From Ophiodon elongatus (Eukaryota; Chordata; Actinopteri; Perciformes; Hexagrammidae): DNA of 64,000 bases. Below are positions 12,041 to 23,300 of this stretch, piece after piece. The stretch spans positions 84,501 to 148,500 of the forward strand of contig JACSYO010002004.1 of the NCBI GenBank assembly GCA_016806645.1, written 5' to 3'. The translations under genes and the position numbers were made by a program. The notes under the pieces were generated by a model that ran no database searches, was not told where the DNA came from, and was given only the letters and a program-made list of their open reading frames with translations. Positions within the stretch are counted from its first letter, which is position 1, and the number at the start of each line of letters is the position of its first letter.

Positions 12041-14457
12041 CTCAAACATTGCCTCCAAGAGGGAACTTAAAGTAACTCAGTCTTCACTAAGCAACTCATC
12101 AAAATAACTCACATAAGTTAAGCATCTAGTTATTATTATGGAGTACCCATGTGTTATTAGTAAAAAATAACATCCATATTGTCAGAAAGTAAAAATATAA
12201 TAATTAGCTTTAAATAAATGAAAAAGAAAATCATTTAAAAATCCCCCACAGTCTCTGGCCCTCTGAGAAAAGTTGATGACGGCTTCTGTAGACCGACCCT
12301 TCGAGGATTAAATGTTAAAAAGCTAACGTTGTTTACCTTTGACCCAACAGGTACAACCTCGGCTTTAAAACAGCCGTCAGGTTCATTCTGACAAAGATCT
12401 GTGAATTAAAAAAGAAATCCTACACAAAAGCAAACCCGCGCTTCCTCCGCTTTGTGATTTATATTCTACAACCGAGCTTCTGTATTCGTTGATATTCAAA
12501 GACAGAAGTTCCCAGTCTGGTGTTTGGACTCGATAGCCTGAAGAGTTATCGTATTGGCCCCGTGCTCCGGCGCTTCGCCTCTCTCTTTCTGTGTAACTCT
12601 GCCTCGTGTTTATCTGCTCTCTTCATTGTCTCTCCCTCTCTTTCTCCATCAGAGTCGGCGATGTGACTCACTCAGAGGGTCCTCAGACGTCACCCCTCGC
12701 TTCACTCCCCAGGCTATTAAATGAAAAAAAGAACAGAAAACGGAGAGTTGGTTTTTCTGTTTTTTTTTTCTTCCTTTGGGGTTCTGAGCTAAAAAAAAAT
12801 GTTTTTGTATTTGCCGCAGAGCTGTCAAACAGGATTCAGGCTGTTTCTCCAAAACTGCTGCTGCAGCAGCTCAGTGAAACTTCAGATGGTTTGGCGGTGC
12901 CGTGGCGACGGGCTTCCCGCGGTAATGCATCTCCACGGTTTCCTCATCGGAAACAGTTTCCACTTGCAGAGCTGCACATTTTCTCTGGCTGCTTTTTATA
13001 ATCTTGGGAGATTCATTTTAATTTTCTTTTAGCAATTTATTCAAATTGAATATTCTGCTTTCACTGCCCTTCGTCTTTGTATGTCTTTTTCTTTCATTTT
13101 CCTTAATTTTATTCAACACAACACACTTCACCCCACATTTCACTCTGCATTTGATATCAGGTCATTTTAGTCAGATAATGCTCGTGCATCATGTTGGGTT
13201 TCATTCTACACTGAATACCAAATCAGTTAACTGGAGAAAAATAACTTAATATATTCAGGTCAGTTTTTTTTACTTTTAGGTTCGAAGGCTGCTGCAGAGA
13301 ACAGAATCTCAACGAGGAAGGCAGGAAGGCGTCTCAGCCCGACCAGAACCCGAATCCACCCTCATCTCTAACCCGAGGTCTCCATCGGCTCCGCCTCTAG
13401 CTTCTGTTTGGTTGTCTCGTGTCCCACATTCATGTTTGGTGTTTCCTGTTTGCATGTTGTTGTTAGAAGATGGCCCTACTCTTAATGTCATTTGTGGAAA
13501 AATTCAATAAATCACGACTAAATCGTCCCAGACAGACTCTAAATCAGAATTAGACAGAGGTTTTCTTGGACAGCTGTGCACATTATTTTAATATAATGAA
13601 AACAAATCTCAGAAAAAAGTTTACTTCGAGGCTTTGTTGGATCCGTCCTCTGGGTCGGAGTCTGGCGAGATAAAGGAGGGGGGGCGGTGAGGTGGGGGGG
13701 GGGATCAGTCTTTCTCTCTTCCCACAAAATCTAAGACTCATGTGCCCTTGAGCAAGGCTCTTTTTCTCATCCACTGAAAGCTCTCAGGAGTAAATCCTAA
13801 CTCACTTTCTTCCAACTCCTCCACAGCTCACGTCGAGCTCATGGAGGTATCGGCAACCCAAAAATGTGCATGTTTTGTATTCTAACCCCGACTGAACGCA
13901 TCCCAACACAGGTACCGTGTACCGGTCCCGCCGCGGAGCGGCCGGGTCCAGCACCGCCTCTGGCGTCACCCACACACGAGCTAAAGTTAGCTGAGGCAGG
14001 ACTCCTCGTCCAAACTAAACCCTTTTATATAAGTGAATCGGAGTGTTCCCACCCAGAATCTCCCCCGGCCCCGAGGAGCAGACAGACGTGGTGAGCAGCT
14101 GAGGAGACGCTTCCTTCAGTTGTAGGAGGCCGACGACTATTTGATTATGATTGATCAGGCAGCCAGACATGCTTATGTTGTCTGATGTCTGTGTAGGAAG
14201 GAAATTGTTTGTTTTACCATAATAAGGCGATAATAAGTCAGAGCAGCGTGTCTGTAAGCAGCCGTGAAAACAACATCAACACGAAACCACAATTAAATGA
14301 TAAATCTGGTGATTTCTTACTGTCAACGAAACAATTAATTGATTCCACTAACAAGTTTTGTGTGTGTATATCGATCGAAGCCTCCGTTGTCTAAAAAAAC
14401 TTGTCAAAAACACGTCAGTCAGCCACACCGTTGACCTGGGCAACGTATCCTCACTAC
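12041..14457. other. Non-coding spacer with one weak exon candidate
   Basis: Mostly unique sequence. A possible terminal exon at 13280-13511 (acceptor TACTTTTAG, open frame of 76 codons, AATAAA at 13506) is discussed as a finding but is not supported by any family match. G-runs lie at 13680-13705. Confidence 0.45.
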
Positions 14458-15000
14458 GGCCATGTTGGGTTTTTCACAACCGATGAACAGAAGTCATCAT
14501 ATTTGTAATGCGGAGGAGTGACCTCCGGTTCTGCAGAGTGAAGCCAAAGCTTCATGTGTTAAAGCTGCATTCTCTCTCCTGACCACCAGGGGGCGACTCC
14601 TCTGGTTGTATAGAAGTCAAAGCTTCATGTGTTAAAGCTGCATTCTCTCTCCTGACCACCAGGGGGCGACTCCTCTGGTTGTATAGAAGTCAAAGCTTCA
14701 TGTGTTAAAGCTGCATTCTCTCTCCTGACCACCAGGGGGCGACTCCTCTGGTTGTATAGAAGTCAAAGCTTCATGTGTTAAAGCTGCATTCTCTCTCCTG
14801 ACCACCAGGGGGGACTCCTCTGGTTGTATAGAAGTCTATAGAAAATGACTCTACTTCTCTCTTGATTTATTCCCTCAGTAAACATTGTAAACATGAGTTT
14901 ATGTCTCAATCTCTAGTTTCAAGTCTTCTTCAATACAGCATGATGTTCATTTAGTACATTATGGTCCATGTAGAGTCAGACAGACCATAAAGCAGAGATC
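14458..15000 (+). mobile_element. Dispersed element copy 4 (array between partial inverted body and body)
   Basis: Motifs on the plus strand lie at 14583, 14656, 14729 and a damaged one at 14802 (GGGGGGAC). The body follows from 14830. Upstream, 14458-14520 matches part of the outer body in the opposite orientation (CCATGTTGGG..CAACCGATGAACAGAAGTCA), suggesting two copies met or rearranged here. Confidence 0.82.
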
Positions 15001-15125
15001 ACTGAGGTGAGGTTTTACATTAACGACTAAAACGAGCAGTGGAGTTGTGACATTAAGAAGCGTAGAGTAAATGAGTCAAATCTAACAACTTAATGCTTCA
15101 TCCTCTCTCTGGTTACAGCAGACGG
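15001..15125 (+). repeat. Second interspersed repeat family, copy a
   Basis: GTGAGGTTTTACATTAACG..AAGAAGCGTA..AACTTAATGCTT is shared in the same order with 53590-53690. It abuts element copy 4. The family is not identified. Confidence 0.55.
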
Positions 15126-15888
15126 ACTCTGAGTTCACATCAAAGAAGCTCAAACATCAGTCAAAGTTGATGGATGAAGTTTTGATGATCTTGAATTTTT
15201 TTATGAAAGAAATGCACAGGACTGTACTTCTGTTTTTGTTTTGCTGTTTGTCATGGTTTTACTCTTAAATGGGCTACAACTGCATGTCATTAGGCGACCG
15301 TGTGTTGCATTATGATGATGAATTATCCTCAAATCTCTCAGGTCATCAGCTCCCTCTGCTCTGCACACACCTGTCAGCTCATCGACTCGGTGCATCGACC
15401 CCGGCTTTCCTCCCAGTCCTCACCAGATCATTATCTTATCCACTCAGGCTAAACTTAGTGAGTTTAACTCCCTGTATTCTTGTAACCTACTAATTTGTGT
15501 CTGTTTCCTGTTGGAGTCCTGTCTGCTATCTGCACAACCTCGACCCGCCCACGTCTCTCACCTCCTTAAACTTCACTTGATTTTCTCCATTTTCCAAAAC
15601 TTAATTATTCTGCTCTAGGTCCTACTATGTTTATTTGATTCAGATCAATAATACTAATAATTGTCAACACATTATTTAATCTGATACTTCAGTTAATTAA
15701 TACTGTTTTTTAACACTCACAGCAGTACATCAAGTAATTAAATTGAGCTCCACATTTTCCAGCTGCACCATTAAAGTGATAAAAGCATCAATGCATTACT
15801 AATTATAATTCAATAATATAACTTATTTTATTTTGAATATGGGCCATGCTGCATAATGAATGAATACATTTGCTAAAATTTGTCTTGA
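15126..15888. other. Non-coding spacer
   Basis: AT-rich; no gene or transposon recognised. Confidence 0.45.
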
Positions 15889-16640
15889 CGCTGCATTCTC
15901 TCTCCTGACCACCAGGGGGCGACTCCTCTGGTTGTATAGAAGTCAAAGCTTCATGTGTTAAAGCTGCATTCTCTCTCCTGACCACCAGGGGCGACTCCTC
16001 TGGTTGTATAGAAGTCAAAGCTTCATGTGTTAAAGCTGCATTCTCTCTCCTGACCACCAGGGGCGACTCCTCTGGTTGTATAGAAGTCAAAGCTTCATGT
16101 GTTAAAGCTGCATTCTCTCTCCTGACCACCAGGGGGCGACTCCTCTGGTTGTATAGAAGTCTATAGAAAATGACTCTACTTCTCTCGATTTATTCCCTCA
16201 GTAAACATTGTAAACATGAGTTTATGTCTCAATCTCTAGTTTCAAGTCTTCTTCAATACAGCATGATGTTCATTTAGTAAATTATGGTCCATTTAGAGTC
16301 AGACAGACCATAAAGAGGGGATGCTTTAGGGGCGGGGCTACAGGGTGATTGACAGGTCGACACCAGAGTCGTATACAGCGTCTCTACGTCCTCCTCAGTC
16401 CAAATATGGTCACTTCCTGTTCACTGGTTGCAAAAAGGCAAGATAGCGACGGTCAAATCGTCTTTTCAGTGTTGATCAGTTCATGGAAGTTAATTGTAAT
16501 TTTTTTGGTCGCCTAAAAATGTCTTATGATCTTGAAAGCAGAGATGGCGACGGCCAAAATACCGAACTCGAGGCTCCATAACATCGGTCCACAAACCAAC
16601 GGGTGTCGTCACGGCGACCACGTCCACTTCTTGCAGCCTG
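15889..16640 (+). mobile_element. Dispersed element copy 5 (long copy)
   Basis: Plus-strand CTCF-like motifs lie at 15909, 15982, 16054 and 16126; the middle two have four rather than five Gs. The central body runs to about 16335. The outer body contains AGATGGCGACGGCC near 16541, GTGTCGTCACGG near 16603 and ACTTCTTGCAGCCTG at the end. It is one of the more complete copies in the window. Confidence 0.87.
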
Positions 16641-17461
16641 AAACACATCAGCTGTATCTCAACACAAGCTGAGCGATTATCAGCAACAACAATAATGCAC
16701 CCTGATTGTTTACATGCCGTTTACCATAATTACATAGCACAACGTAATGTTTCTGAGATTTCATAGAATTTCCTTTCTTCCTTCCTCCGCCTCCCGGAGA
16801 CGATGCCCTTTGTTTACACAAAGAGACTTCGAGCATCATTGACGACCATCTCATCTTTTCATCCCGTTAGTGAGTCTTTCATTATCATCACCTCACAAAC
16901 CCTCGATTCAGTCGGTGCTGACGTGTGACGTTTCATTATCCCGCCGACCCGAAGCCTCCAATGCTCTCTGGTTTGTAAACAGCTCTGAATCCCTCCCTCC
17001 CTCCCTCCTCCCCTCCCTCCCTCCTTCCTCCCTCCTCCTCCCCCTCCCCCCCGCGGGCAGCTTGTTGATGTTTATCCAGCTCGGCAGTGAGTACAGTGGG
17101 AAGATATTACTGTATATATATATATAAATAAATATAAATAAATACATCCGCCACCGTTCAGTGTGCCTGAGGCATCGTGGGATTACCTCCCGACCCGGAT
17201 CCGTGTCACGGAGGTTTTGTGATGCGTGATGCTCCACGAGGTCTCCGGACGGCGGCGAGCGTCGCGTGTTCGTCGCGTGTTCGTCGCGTGTTCGCGTCGC
17301 GTGTTCGTTGCGTGTTCGCCGCGCTGCAGGCGCTCGGTGCTGGATTTAAGAGCTTCAGTGAGCCCGATTATGAATTAGATTAATAAATAAATAAGGTTTC
17401 TCGCTCCACTCATCTCGGGGATAAATGGGAATTGATCGTCGATCACACAAAAGGTTCTTTC
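16641..17461. other. Non-coding spacer with CpG-rich short repeat
   Basis: Holds a CCCTCCCTC-rich tract (16990-17050), a TATA run (17110-17130) and a short CG-rich tandem repeat of TCGCGTGTTCG (17265-17320). The CpG density at 17190-17340 is high for this window and could be promoter-like, but no transcript evidence is visible. Confidence 0.45.
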
Positions 17462-18746
17462 ATTTGCTCTCAATCTAATCTCCTCTTTGTGTTTCCTCCT
17501 TTCCTTTCCTCACCGTCTCATCTCCTCTTTCCTTTGTTTTCCTTTCCTTTCTTTGTATCTATCATCGTTTCCGCTCCTCTCTTTCTCATCCTCTCCTCTA
17601 TCATTGTTTCCCTTTCCTCTTTTGTCTCTTCTGCTCTCTTCTTTCCTCTCCTCTGGCCTTGTTTCCTCTCTTCCTGTTCCTCTGCTCTCCAGTCCTTTCC
17701 TTTTTTTCCTTTCCTGTCCTTTTGTTTGTCTCCTCACCTCTCTACATTGTTTCCTCTCGTCTTTTTATCCTCTCCTCACCTATCCTCTTCTCTCCTGTTC
17801 CATGTTTCCTCTCTTGTCCTGTCCTCTTTTTTTCATTTCCTTTCTCCTCCTCTCCTTAACACTTGTTTCCTCCCCTATCTTCTTCTTTCCTTGTCCTGTC
17901 TTGTTTCCCCTGTCCAGTCTCCGTTTTCTTTTCTCTCTCCTCTCCTCTCCTCCACTCTCATCTCATCTCCTCTCCTCCACTCTCATCTCCTCTCCTCTCC
18001 TCTCTTCCACTCTCATCTCCTCTCATCTCCTCTCTTCCACTCTCATCTCCTCTCCTCCACTCTCATCTCATCTCCTCTCCTCCACTCTCATCTCCTCTCC
18101 TCTCCTCTCTTCCACTCTCATCTCCTCTCCTCTCTTCCACTCTCATCTCCTCTCCTCCACTCTCATCTCCTCTCATCTCCTCTCTTCCACTCTCATCTCC
18201 TCTCCTCTCTTCCACTCTCATCTCCTCTCCTCCACTCTCATCTCCTCTCATCTCCTCTCTTCCACTCTCATCTCCTCTCCTCTCTTCCACTCTCATCTCC
18301 TCTCTTCCACTCTCATCTCCTCTCATCTCCTCTCTTCCACTCTCATCTCCTCTCCTCTCTTCCACTCTCATCTCCTCTCCTCCCCTCCTCTTTCTCTCTC
18401 TCTCTCTCTCTCTCATGTCCTGCCATCTCCTTTTTCTTTTCCTTTCCTTCATTCTTCTCTCTCTCTTCTTCTTTTGCTTTTCTGTCTTCTCCCCGGTCCG
18501 CTCCTCTTTGCTTGTTTCATCTCCTCTCCTCTATCCTTGTTCCCTCTCCTCTTCCCCATCCTCGTTTACCCTTCGCTCTTTCTCTCTGTCTTTTCCAATC
18601 TAGTCGTTTAATTTTTCCCTTTCTTCACCTTTTAATCTCCTCTTGTCTTCTTTGTATCTACCTCTCTTCCTTTCCTCCTCCCTCCCCCTGCTTGTCTCAT
18701 CTTCCTCCCTTTCCTCTCCTCTTTCTTTTCATTTACTTTCCTCTGG

Positions 18747-18797
<51 letters not shown>

Positions 18798-19195
18798 GCG
18801 CCTTTCTCTTCTTCATTTATCATTTCATTTATCCTTTCGTTTTTCTGTCCTTCTCACCCCTACATCTCCTCTTTCCTCCCATCTTGTTTTCTTTTTCCTT
18901 CCTTCCTCTCCTTTCATCCTCTTCCTCCCACTCTTCCTCCCACTGCCATCCTCTCCTCTCCTAATACCTTTCTGTCATCTCTCCCTTCATCCACCTCTCC
19001 TCTCTCTCTCTCTCCTTCCTCATTTTCCTGGCCTCTCTCCTCTTCAAGCATCAATTCCTCTCTTCCTCTCTCCTCTTCATGCATCTCCTACTCTTTCCTT
19101 TCATCTCTCCTCTCTCTCCTCCTCCTCCTCCTCCTCCTCCTCCTCCTCCTCCTCCTCCTCCTCCCCCCTCCCTCCCTCCTCCTCCTCGTTTCCAG
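17462..19195. repeat. 1.7-kb polypyrimidine tract with internal minisatellite
   Basis: The plus strand is almost only C and T for about 1.7 kb. A minisatellite of TCTCATCTCCTCTCCTCCAC-like units lies at 17935-18385, (CT)n at 18395-18413 and 18750-18794, and (CCT)n at 19108-19165. A stop-free frame of about 510 codons (17432-18964) consists of Ser/Leu/Pro/Phe low-complexity and is not a gene. Confidence 0.93.
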
Positions 19196-19260
19196 CGGTG
19201 GAGAATCAGTGAACAGCGGCAGCAGCAGTGTCACTCAGCTCGACAACGACACGCATGAAA
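19196..19260 (+). other. Candidate 65-bp exon upstream of the receptor
   Basis: Bounded by a strong acceptor (CGTTTCCAG after a long pyrimidine tract) and a strong donor (AAA then GTGAGG). One frame is open and Ser-rich (VNSGSSSVTQLDND). It could be a 5' non-coding exon of the receptor gene starting at 20011, or an exon of an unrelated transcript. No partner exon can be proven. Confidence 0.35.
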
Positions 19261-20010
19261 GTGAGGACGTCTTGTTTTTTTATTTTTCTCACCTCTTTTG
19301 TTTCCTCTTCGTCCTCCTCTTCGTCCTCCTCTTCTTCTCATTCAGTCTTTTTCTTTTTTCGGCTGTTTCTTCTCGACTTTTCCGTCCTTTTCTTTCTGCC
19401 ACATTGATCTCTCGGCGTGCAGCAGCATGAGGGTATTGTGTATTTCAAATAGGGTTTCTGTCCTCGCTCCAACTTGCGCATGTATATGCTTTTCTCCCCC
19501 CCCCCCCTTTATTTCCTTGCATCTCATTGGGGATAAGTAGGCCAGTCGTCTAGCTGTTCATATGTCAATCTCTGGGCTCATGTGCTTTTAAATGGACATT
19601 TTAGTAGGTACGACTTTATTTTTTTTTAATCCTAACTTAAATCATGCAAATCCTGCTTGTGTTGCAGCAGGAACTCAGAGATGAAGTGGAATGTTTTTAG
19701 ATACAATATGATGATGAAATACTGGACGCAGCTGTGACGCTGTGAGGATTTTAACACATACATGTGCATTTTTCTTTTTGGAGAGATTAAAAATCTGATA
19801 TTTTGAAGCTGGTGAAGGATGCTGATGGGTTTCCGTCTGTAACCAAAGAGACGATTCTTCCACTGGCTCTGCTCTCCCTCACTCCTCTTCTCATTTTTTT
19901 TACTTTCTTTTATTTTTTCTAACCGACCGGCGTAAAGACAACCCGTCTGCGGTGAGCAGTGGAGTCCAAACAAAAGATGGGGACCTCCTAACGCCCGGCG
20001 TTTCACCAGG

Positions 20011-20310
20011 ATGGACTTATCGGATGTATTCACCTCGCCACCGAACTCTTCAGAGGAGAGCGTCAACCAGACCTCCTCTTCCTCGCCGAGGTCTCCTCCT
20101 CTGCCTCCTCACTCGCAGGTGGCGTCGGTGCTCATCGTGCTGGTGGTCACGGTCATCATCCTGGGCACCGTGGTGGGCAACGTGCTGGTGGTGGTGGCGG
20201 TGTTCACCAGCCGAGCCCTGAGGCCGCCTCAGAACCTCTTCCTGGTGTCTCTGGCTTCGGCGGACATCCTGGTGGCCACGCTGGTCATCCCCTTCTCGTT
20301 GGCCAACGAG
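20011..20310 (+). CDS. adra2d: adra2d-like coding exon 1
   Basis: The ATG at 20011 is followed by a Ser/Pro-rich extracellular N-terminus with two Asn-x-Ser/Thr sites (NSS, NQT), TM1 (about residues 37-63) and TM2 (about 75-97, LASADILVATLVIPF). The exon ends GCCAACGAG before the donor GTGAGG at 20311. It has exactly 100 codons. Confidence 0.92.
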
Positions 20311-23300
20311 GTGAGGAGCGTTCGATATGTTAAATAGTTGAGATGTTATCTGACCACGTGTTGATGGTGTAAGTGCAGGTGGAACAGCTGTTAGTTCAGC
20401 TGGACACATCTGGAGCTGGAGGATCGAGTCTGACCTGTGAGGCTTGATCCTTGTAAAGAAAAACTTTTAGAATAAGCATTGGACAAATTAATTAAATTAA
20501 AATCCTTCCATCCGACGCAGCCGAAGGGTATTTCGTAAAATAGCCGCAGGGACACAAATAATCTGTTTTATGTGACTTTTTCTGCACGACATTTACAGTT
20601 ACAAGATAAAAAGTTAGACTTTGGACAACAAAACCACACCAGTCATCACGGTCACGCTTAAAATAACTACAAACATTACGTTCAGGCAACGAAGCCGCTT
20701 AGTGAGGTTTAGGAAAACCGTCTCGTGGTTGATAGTTCCGTTATGACCATAAGTGGTCTTTGTCTTTGTCACTCGTTCTGACCGTTGCATAGCAACGTGG
20801 ATGCGTTTCATTCGTGTGTCCGCCACGAAAAAAAGGATCCTAATTGACGTCGACGGACAAGGCGTGTCCCGGTACAGGAATCCTATAGATTGCATTGCAT
20901 TGACTATTTTACGACTTGAGTCAAAAACAATGACCCTGCTGGTGGTGCTACAGGAAAAGTCAGAGGTTCACCAAAATCATTAGGATTCATCCTCTGAGGT
21001 CCATGAATATCGTGCTAAATTTCAATCCATCCAAGAAAATGTCAGCCTAATGGTTTATTTCATGGCAGTTCATCCAATAATAGACCAAAGTGGTGACCGA
21101 CTGAGCCACACAGCTGCTTTTAACGTCGCTAAAAAATCCATCCAACAAGTCTAAGCGTCACCTGACTCCACCTCTTCCTGCCGCTGCTCTTCTTCTGCAA
21201 AGAACAAAATAAGTAGGACGCACTTAGGACCTATAATCTGAATTTTTTAAATACAAAAAAACCCAATCGCAATGACAAGAAAGCTTATTAATGGATGTAT
21301 AAATGCAAAACCCGTTGGACTATGGTTATGAAGTTAACACGAGGTGAAAGAGATGTTGAAGTGACGCGTGGGCTTCTGGTGTTGCTTTGAGTTTTAGACA
21401 ATTCTGATGTTGGCAAGTAAAAATTGTGCCTGAGGATCAATTAAATCCACAGACGAGAAAACTTCATACACACTGACATCTTAGTACTTTGGCTGCAGGT
21501 GATGAATGTTGTGCATTTTAGAAAGTTTAAAGGACTACACCACCTACAAATGAGAGCATTTGTCAGACCTCAGGTGTAAAACCTCTGAGAGAGAAGCCGA
21601 TGCTGAAGTTCATTAAAACCTGCATTATCTCTCCTGACCACCAGGGGGCGACTCCTCTGGTTGTATAGAAGTCAAAGCTTCATGTGTTAAAGCTGCATTC
21701 TCTCTCCTGACCACCAGGGGGCGACTTCTCTGGTTGTATAGAAGTCAAAGCTTCATGTGTTAAAGCTGCATTCTCTCTCCTGACCACCAGGGGCGACTCC
21801 TCTGGTTGTATAGAAGTCTATAGAAAATGACTCTACTTCTCTCTTGATTTATTCCCTCAGTAAACATTGTAAACATGAGTTTATGTCTCAATCTCTAGTT
21901 TCAAGTCTTCTTCAATACAGCATGATGTTCATTTAGTAAATTATGGTCCATTTAGAGTCAAAGAGACCATAAAGAGGGGATGCTTTAGGGGCGGGGCTAC
22001 AGGGTGATTGACAGATCTCTACACTGCGTTAGGTCTGGGAGTTGTCAGTGTTCGGGGGTTCGGGTTTCTTGTGTTCATCCATATTTGTTCCTACGTTTAC
22101 GCTGTAAAGCCAATGAGCATTTCCTCGTTGGCAGGGAACACATGGCTGGTGCTGTTTACAGAAATATTCATATATTGCTTGGAGTTGTTTGTTGCATATT
22201 AAATTAATTCAGACGGATTTGGACGCTCCGCTCTGTTTCAGGAAAGAGAACATCTTGAATTCTAGACGTTTTAATTCTACGTTTTCCTTCCCGACATCGG
22301 GCGCTCGTCTACTCGATGTTTCCCCTCTGACTTCCTCTTCTGCACTCAGTAATAACTAATAACCGCTCGCTGCTTTTCATCAGCCGTTAATACTTGAACT
22401 CTACCCGCAGCCTCTCCTGAGTTGAGACGTCAGACTCTCCTGATGCAGTCGGGTTCATGCAGGTTGCTCTTCCTCTGCGTGGAATCACTTCATATTAATA
22501 CACGTTTTTTAAGCCTTGATGGCTCCTGGTCCTTCTGGTCCTTCTGGTCCTTCTGGTCCGTGGTCCGATCCGTTCCCTCTGCATTACGGCTAACGGACTG
22601 TTGGTTGTATAATTCCTCCTAAATGATGGGAGTCGTTACGTAAATACCTTTTCTACAAAGAAACAAACAAAGACATTTCAGTGGCGTTCAGACCGAGCCG
22701 CTACATTCCTCTGCTGCAGCGAACGCCGTCAATCTCCATCTGCAGCAAAGGGCTGCAACTAATAACCCAATTATTCTCCTAAATGATTCGTCCCGTTTGA
22801 GGTCAGCGTCGATCTGTCGGAGATATCTGGACGACTCTCGCATGGATCGCCATCATATTTTTAAATAATATGTTTACATTCGTGTTCCTCTCGGGAGGAA
22901 TTCCTGGTGATCCTCAGACTTTATCTCAACAAATCTTCTGTTCGTCCAACAACTCATCCCATCCCCATCAGCCTCACTGTACTTTGTGTTTAGGCCAATC
23001 AGAAGAAGCCAGCGTGCTAACGTTGCGTGCTAACGTTGAGATGGTGAACTATACCTCATTTCTGTGAGCGTTTAAGTTCAGCTGCTTGTATGTTGCTGTT
23101 AGACGGAGAGGGAACAGACAGAGGCACACGAGGATGCAGAGATAAAAGGGAAACACACAATCGCATAGCGAGAGGTATGAATAAATTATAAGAACAATAT
23201 TACCATAATAATGGCAGCAACAGCACAGAAAAATTGGGGATAAAAGAAAGTTGTATATGTATATATTTATATAAATATAATATAAATACAATTTAAAAAA

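Noticed and set aside
17432..18964. Open frame of about 510 codons in the pyrimidine tract
   Set aside because: Low-complexity Ser/Leu/Pro/Phe sequence; overlapping long frames exist in the other phases, as expected when stop codons cannot be formed from C and T alone.
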